A stretch of DNA of 44,402 nucleotides, from contig JAHHRJ010000016.1 in assembly GCA_020025885.1 (NCBI GenBank), forward strand, positions 1 to 44,402, read 5' to 3'. A program made the position numbers and the translations under genes. Shown here piece after piece: positions 39,742-44,402 of this stretch (within the stretch, counting starts at the first letter, position 1; every line of letters starts with the position of its first letter). Below the pieces are notes generated by a model. It did not search any database and was not told where the DNA came from. It was given only the letters and a program-made list of their open reading frames with translations. Source of the DNA: Butyricicoccus sp. (GTDB lineage Bacteria > Bacillota > Clostridia > Oscillospirales > Butyricicoccaceae).

Positions 39742-41685
39742 CTATTCTGTGGGGTTTTCTGGCACTTGCGGATTCTGCTTTGCCTGCATTTTGCGCTGTT
39801 TCTTATCTGCATACATGCGCTCATCTGCGCAATGAATCAGTTGCTGCCAATCGATCCCATCCTTCCGGTAACATGCATAGCCGATCGAGAACTGGAGCTG
39901 CATGCGAACTTCATCACCGATCTGCACCAAAGCATGATCTCTTTGTTCCAGAAGCGATAAAATAGCAGTTTGCAATGCTTCTTGTGAATCATATCCATAT
40001 AGCAGCATTGTAAATTCATCGCCGCCCAACCTTGCACAGATCGAATGATTTGTCTCGATCCTTGTGAGCAGTGCCGCGATCCCTGCAAGGTATTGATCTC
40101 CCTGCTGGTGTCCATAAACATCATTAATATATTTCAGTTTATCTGCATCGATCATAACCACTGCTGCATGTTTCAGATTGTCCGGCTGCTCAAACAGTGT
40201 CTCTATCAGCTCATAGAAGGCTCTGCGGTTATACAGATTGGTGAGCACATCAATATCACGCTGACTCTTGAGCAGTTCCATGCGATCCCACCATTGTGAT
40301 ACATCCATCATCCAGAATATATTACTCTGTCCATAACAGAACTCTTCCAAGCGAATATAATACACTTGTCCGCCTTCTTCAATCCGATAAATTTTTTCTT
40401 CCAAATTTTGCACATTCTCTCGAATCTTAAGAATTCGTTCCCCAACGCGGAGTAAACTTTCCGTGGACTGTTGATCCTCTACCTCTTCCATTCTTAGAAT
40501 ATCAAATACATTTTTGTTTGTAAACGCCTTGTTGTAAAATACGTTGTATTCATAAATGCCAATTGGAATATTACTCTTTTCAATGATCATCGAGAACTTC
40601 TGGAAAGAGCTCAGCACACTTTGCAGCATCTTATTGATATAATACAAAAGCACCTCGAGTTCAGGCACATTTGTTTTTACTGCAATGTTTTCTATGCTTC
40701 CCTCTTCAATTTTATTGAGTTCTGCCACAATATCTTCCAAACTGCGTACCAACTTTTTATCCATATAGAACAGAATGAATGTGACGGTAACAACTGACAA
40801 AAGAACAAGGTAGGATAATAAAACCACGGTATCCAGAAGAAGAGTTTGCATAATATAGCGGAAATTATGCGTATTTATGTAGATATATTCTCCGCTTTTA
40901 CGCAAGACCACAGTAACTTTCTGACGCTCATAGTAAATTTCATCTATGGTGATGGAATCTTCCTTTGCTTTGGCTAAATCGATTACCTTACAAACATTTT
41001 CCCCAATATACGTCTTATTGGTGGATGCTAACACAACACCCGTCTGTGCTTGTATCAAATATGTGTTGCCGCGTGTATTTTGGGGAATGAGCGCCATAAC
41101 CGAGTCTAGCATCCTTCTTTCAATGACATTCAGTACACGCTCTGGGTATGCACCAATCTCTACAATGCCTTTTCCATCCTCCCGCCATACCGCTGCATAC
41201 TGCATGATTTTTTTATTATCTGTACTGGACATACGTTGTTGGCATAGCTCCAGCGAATGATCTTCCAGCATTGGTGCAAGATATTCCATCTGTGCACCAG
41301 GTGGAAAGCTGGATCCATAGCTGTCTATATTTGTTCCTGCATATAGATTGCCTTGTGAATCAAAGCAGTGAATCTCATCTATATCCATCAGTTTTGCAAG
41401 TTCCCTTGCTTTCTCAGGAGCTTGCATGACTTCCGGTCTGTCTTCTATGATCTTTGCGGCAATTTTTGCATTCTTAATGCACTCTTTCTCAAAATCTTTT
41501 TTTGTATATTCCATATCTTGCTTGCTGTGTTCCATCAGTTGATCAATCTGCCAGAACAGCATATCTGCATATCTTTCAATTTCATCATAAGAGATTGAAA
41601 CTTTAAAAGCGTAATTTGTTGGTAAAATGAACAGCAGGAAGATTATGACAACCACAAATAAGAGCTGTGTAATTTTCTTTCTCAT
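39742..41685 (-). CDS. Membrane GGDEF protein (predicted diguanylate cyclase)
   Basis: A 647-residue protein predicted to make c-di-GMP. Helix 1 is at about 7-25 (LLFVVVIIFLLFILPTNYAF), then an extracellular Cache-like sensor of about 250 residues, a second helix near 290-315, a HAMP-like linker, a PAS-like region with coiled-coil features (about 385-470), and a GGDEF domain from about 475 (DVLTNLYNRRAFYELIETLF, DADKLKYINDVYGHQQGD, ARLGGDEFTML). The active-site GGDEF is intact. The inhibitory RxxD site, which sits nine residues before GG, reads TNHS here, so feedback inhibition by that site is unlikely. Start 41685 overlaps the stop of the preceding gene by ATGA; a longer start inside that gene is rejected. 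Confidence 0.9.
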   Translation of the reverse strand: MRKKITQLLFVVVIIFLLFILPTNYAFKVSISYDEIERYADMLFWQIDQLMEHSKQDMEYTKKDFEKECIKNAKIAAKIIEDRPEVMQAPEKARELAKLMDIDEIHCFDSQGNLYAGTNIDSYGSSFPPGAQMEYLAPMLEDHSLELCQQRMSSTDNKKIMQYAAVWREDGKGIVEIGAYPERVLNVIERRMLDSVMALIPQNTRGNTYLIQAQTGVVLASTNKTYIGENVCKVIDLAKAKEDSITIDEIYYERQKVTVVLRKSGEYIYINTHNFRYIMQTLLLDTVVLLSYLVLLSVVTVTFILFYMDKKLVRSLEDIVAELNKIEEGSIENIAVKTNVPELEVLLYYINKMLQSVLSSFQKFSMIIEKSNIPIGIYEYNVFYNKAFTNKNVFDILRMEEVEDQQSTESLLRVGERILKIRENVQNLEEKIYRIEEGGQVYYIRLEEFCYGQSNIFWMMDVSQWWDRMELLKSQRDIDVLTNLYNRRAFYELIETLFEQPDNLKHAAVVMIDADKLKYINDVYGHQQGDQYLAGIAALLTRIETNHSICARLGGDEFTMLLYGYDSQEALQTAILSLLEQRDHALVQIGDEVRMQLQFSIGYACYRKDGIDWQQLIHCADERMYADKKQRKMQAKQNPQVPENPTE

Positions 41686-43904
41686 TTTTCGATCCCCTGC
41701 ACGTGGTCTTGCCATACTTCAAACTCAGCGACCGGAATGGGCTTTGAATAATAATACCCTTGAATCAGATCACAGCCCAACTCACAAAGTGCATCTACCT
41801 GTTCTTCCTCTTCAATTCCCTCCGCCACGATCTGAATGTCCATATCATGTGCTAGCTGGATTATATTTGCAACAATGATTCTAGATTTCTTGCTTTTACT
41901 TACAAAGAAAGAACGGTCGAGCTTAATGGTATCGATATTAAATTCATTGAGTGCAGAGAGTGACGAATATCCAAAGCCAAAATCATCCAATGCACAGGAA
42001 AAACCACCCTTATGGAATATACTGATCGCTTCTGTCACATAGGGTAGCTGCTGCACACAGAACATGGAGGTCTCTGTCAGTTCAAGCTGAATGATTCCAT
42101 CTGGAATGTGATATTTCTCTTTGATTGCGCAGTACGTGTGTGCAAATGAAACATCCATACCCTTAAGATGTTCTCTGGAAATATTGACTGAGATCTCACT
42201 GAGGGGTCTATTTTCCTTGCTCCAGCGATCGATAATCCTGCACACTTCTTCAAACATATAGAAATCGAGCTTACAGATCTTACCATTCTGTTCAAAGAGC
42301 GGAATAAAATCAGACGGAAAAATCACGCCTTCTTCTGGATGGATCCAGCGCACCAACGCTTCTGCCGCACAGGGTTGATCGTGCTGGAGATAAACTTTTG
42401 GCTGAAGATAGACCTCAAAATCATGGTTTTTCAACGATTCCTCAAACAAAGCATTCAGTTTATTTTCTCGCTCGATTTTCTTTATGACATGTGCATTATA
42501 AAAGACACAAACATTTTTTTCTTCATGGAATTGTGCCGCGCGTCTTGCACAATCCTGTAAAGCTTGAAGCCCACCCCCATGCTGTTCAACCATACAGCCG
42601 CCAACAGTAAACTCTACCTGATAATCGCTGAGCACATAGCGGCTGGTGAAGGTATTGATTTTTTGTATCATATCCAGAACGCGTTTTGTCAGTTCTTCTT
42701 CTGTATCACCATGCAGTAGCAGGAAAAAGTGATCGACTTCACTGCGTGCAACCAGCTCATTGTCTGTAATATTCTCTTTGAAGGTATTGTGTATGTAGCG
42801 AAGTACTTCATTTCCGCTATCGATCCCCCATCTCTCATTGATATATTTAAAATCACATAGATTGAGATAAATAATACCATATGATGACCAATTTTCTATG
42901 CGCAGATAATCTAGGCACTGTATTTGAAAGGCATCGTTTGTAATGCCACCTGTCAACAGATCGCAATACGCAATTTTTTCCAGCTTCATGCGAGCCTGCT
43001 TGTGCAAGGAAATAATATAGGCTATGATCCCTGTTCCAACGACGCCTGCGAGCATGACAAGCCAAAAGTAAATGAGCAAATGGTAGGAGTATTCCTTTTC
43101 TCTCAAGCTCCATGATGTTACAGATACCTGCACCCAGTCATTGATCCCCAAAGCACGCGCAGAAATCAGCACTTTTTCTCCTTGCAGCAGATCCATGGTA
43201 AAACTTTGGTTCATAACCCCATCGTTATCTTTCAACCTGAAAACGAGCGCAGTTATGATTTTTCCACGCAGATCCTCCATTTCCTCCTCTGTCAAGGCAT
43301 ATTTTCCCACAGGTCCCGCAATCAAATTGCCCTCTGTATCCATGAGCAGATTGATGCCTTTCTGCTGATAGTTGACCTTCGCCATGAGTTCTTGGATCTC
43401 AAGATATGATTTCATAGCCAAAACAACATATCCTGTTTTCTCACCCTCCTTTTTGATGGGTACAGAAAACAGAATTTCATGATTTGATATATAGGAAATG
43501 GTCGGCTCATCCCAGATCTTTGGATATTTTTCTTGCCATCTTTCGAGCAACTGTAAATTATAAGTACTTGGAAAAACCACTCCATCCTGATTGAATACCA
43601 GAATGGTGTCGAATTCAAATGCTTCTTTTTTGTGATTGAGTATACGAGTGCAGATTTCCGCCTTGGGAATCATAGAAATTGTCTCAGACAGCTCTTGGAT
43701 CAAATGCAGATCGGTATGCATACGATAAGAAATATTGCCTGCAACCTGCTCATTGAGATGCATTGCATAATTTTTTGCTTCCTGATACAACTCTTTTTTT
43801 AGTTTCGTAGTGTTCATCAAAAAGCTGATACAGATTGCAACAACTACAATACAAAGCATTGCTGTTACTATAACATACCATTTTTTATTACTCTTACTCG
43901 TCAC
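41682..43904 (-). CDS. Membrane Cache-GGDEF(degenerate)-EAL protein (predicted c-di-GMP phosphodiesterase)
   Basis: A 740-residue protein predicted to break c-di-GMP. Helix 1 is at about 9-29; a dCache-like extracellular sensor lies at about 32-275; helix 2 near 279-301 (LLIYFWLVMLAGVVGTGIIAYI). The GGDEF domain (about 315-470) is degenerate: the signature is EVDHF in ARSEVDHFFLLL. The EAL domain (about 485-735) keeps its catalytic motifs: AAEALVRW, SVNISREHL, LELTETSM, ALDDFGFGYSSL, IKLDRSF, VAEGIE, and QGYYYSKPIP. Start is GTG at 43904; GGGGAG lies twelve bases before it, a rather wide spacing, so the exact start is uncertain. It is translationally coupled to the GGDEF gene, giving a synthesis and degradation pair. 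Confidence 0.9.
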   Translation of the reverse strand: MTSKSNKKWYVIVTAMLCIVVVAICISFLMNTTKLKKELYQEAKNYAMHLNEQVAGNISYRMHTDLHLIQELSETISMIPKAEICTRILNHKKEAFEFDTILVFNQDGVVFPSTYNLQLLERWQEKYPKIWDEPTISYISNHEILFSVPIKKEGEKTGYVVLAMKSYLEIQELMAKVNYQQKGINLLMDTEGNLIAGPVGKYALTEEEMEDLRGKIITALVFRLKDNDGVMNQSFTMDLLQGEKVLISARALGINDWVQVSVTSWSLREKEYSYHLLIYFWLVMLAGVVGTGIIAYIISLHKQARMKLEKIAYCDLLTGGITNDAFQIQCLDYLRIENWSSYGIIYLNLCDFKYINERWGIDSGNEVLRYIHNTFKENITDNELVARSEVDHFFLLLHGDTEEELTKRVLDMIQKINTFTSRYVLSDYQVEFTVGGCMVEQHGGGLQALQDCARRAAQFHEEKNVCVFYNAHVIKKIERENKLNALFEESLKNHDFEVYLQPKVYLQHDQPCAAEALVRWIHPEEGVIFPSDFIPLFEQNGKICKLDFYMFEEVCRIIDRWSKENRPLSEISVNISREHLKGMDVSFAHTYCAIKEKYHIPDGIIQLELTETSMFCVQQLPYVTEAISIFHKGGFSCALDDFGFGYSSLSALNEFNIDTIKLDRSFFVSKSKKSRIIVANIIQLAHDMDIQIVAEGIEEEEQVDALCELGCDLIQGYYYSKPIPVAEFEVWQDHVQGIEK

Positions 43905-44349
43905 TTCTTATGTCATCTCCCCATAACTATAATATCCTCATTCTAGCATTTTTCCATTTTTCAGAAACATATTGCAAAGAATCCCTTTTCCCTCCAAAAC
44001 AAACATTTTTGTATTCTCTGCACATCAGCATGTCCATTCCCATATGGTGATCTATATATTTCAACTGCAAATCTACAGATTTTATATAAAAACATTTACA
44101 AGCTATACTTTATTATACCTATTTGTACTGATAAAATTTTCCATGATAATTATACTATGTATTTTCTTAAAATTCTAGTTGTTTTTCGATTTTCTTTTTG
44201 AACAAATCAAAAGTGTTTCACCACGGTATTCTTCAAACTTTTATTTTACAGTATTTTTAACACACATTATTTTTCCATTCCCGTCCATCACAGATAATAC
44301 TTCACCATCCTATTCTCCATGTGTTATACTAATAATGATAAAATAACTT
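43905..44349. other. AT-rich intergenic region upstream of the EAL gene
   Basis: I see no gene here. On the minus strand TATAGT near 43927-43932 could be a -10 for the EAL gene, with no clear -35. I looked for the conserved core of a c-di-GMP riboswitch, a tRNA or other RNA, and found none. Confidence 0.5.
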
Positions 44350-44402
44350 TAGGGGTTGTCTGAAAAATAAAAGTTGCACAAACAGCAGAGATATGCGAAT
44401 AT
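44350..44402 (+). mobile_element. Left end of a short inverted-repeat element (cut by window end)
   Basis: TTAGGGGTTGTCTGA near 44350 resembles the ends of the 81-base element at 12765-12845 (TAGGGCGTATCTGA; reversed right end TTAGGGGCTATCTGA). The interior differs, so this is a related end, perhaps of a larger element or insertion sequence that continues past the window. Confidence 0.5.

Noticed and set aside
43905..44349. c-di-GMP riboswitch or other leader RNA before the EAL gene
   Set aside because: I could not find the conserved core or any strong stem in this AT-rich stretch on the relevant strand.

Overview
The window looks like a chromosome segment of a Gram-positive, S-layer-bearing, gut-type clostridium (Bacillota, Clostridia; the Oscillospirales/Butyricicoccus side is my guess from gene content and a base composition near half GC). 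Pointers are SLH-domain proteins, a lipoprotein PrsA-type foldase, feoAB with a small Cys-rich FeoB partner, sigma-A-like promoters with strong AGGAGG ribosome sites, and close gene packing with ATGA overlaps. Species cannot be fixed from the sequence alone.

Layout. 1-2.5 kb: tail of an upstream gene, then a divergent peroxide-defence pair, ahpC and an AhpF-like flavoprotein whose domains are in swapped order. 2.6-11.4 kb: two very large secreted GH2 glycosidases on the minus strand, the first anchored by three SLH domains, the second ending in Ig-like and carbohydrate-binding-like modules. 11.4-12.6 kb: a MITE-like palindromic element and a decayed membrane-protein gene. 12.9-15.9 kb: PhoB/PhoR-type two-component pair translationally coupled to an Sfp-type phosphopantetheinyl transferase. 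16-17.5 kb: lone glycogen synthase glgA. 17.6-24.2 kb: an inverted second MITE copy, then a MacA-MacB-like export operon ending in an SLH wall protein. 24.2-27.7 kb: Na/Pi symporter with PhoU tail, class I amidotransferase hydrolase plus stand-alone Smr protein, FlK-like thioesterase. 27.8-32.8 kb: a minus-strand operon LRR/ankyrin-like protein, DUF2201/VWA-like protein, MoxR ATPase, Dus enzyme and a small protein. 33-35.8 kb: PrsA-type foldase, a palindrome-rich stretch that may be a structured RNA, MgtC-like protein and inorganic pyrophosphatase. 36-39.2 kb: ferrous-iron cluster feoA, feoB, Cys-rich partner and a DtxR-family regulator. 39.4-43.9 kb: small membrane protein and two coupled membrane c-di-GMP enzymes (GGDEF; degenerate GGDEF plus EAL).

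How it fits together. The most coherent thread is iron and peroxide: one operator pattern (AGTTA, eight bases, TAACT or near) lies just downstream of the -10 of feoA and of ahpC 33 kb away, and again before feoB, while a regulator with DtxR-type metal ligands sits at the end of the feo cluster. This predicts one iron-responsive regulon joining Fe(II) uptake and alkyl hydroperoxide reductase. Other items to check are the LRR-VWA-MoxR operon, the MacAB-SLH operon with an internally duplicated adaptor, and the palindrome-rich stretch after the foldase gene. Two families of short inverted-repeat elements mark the non-coding parts.
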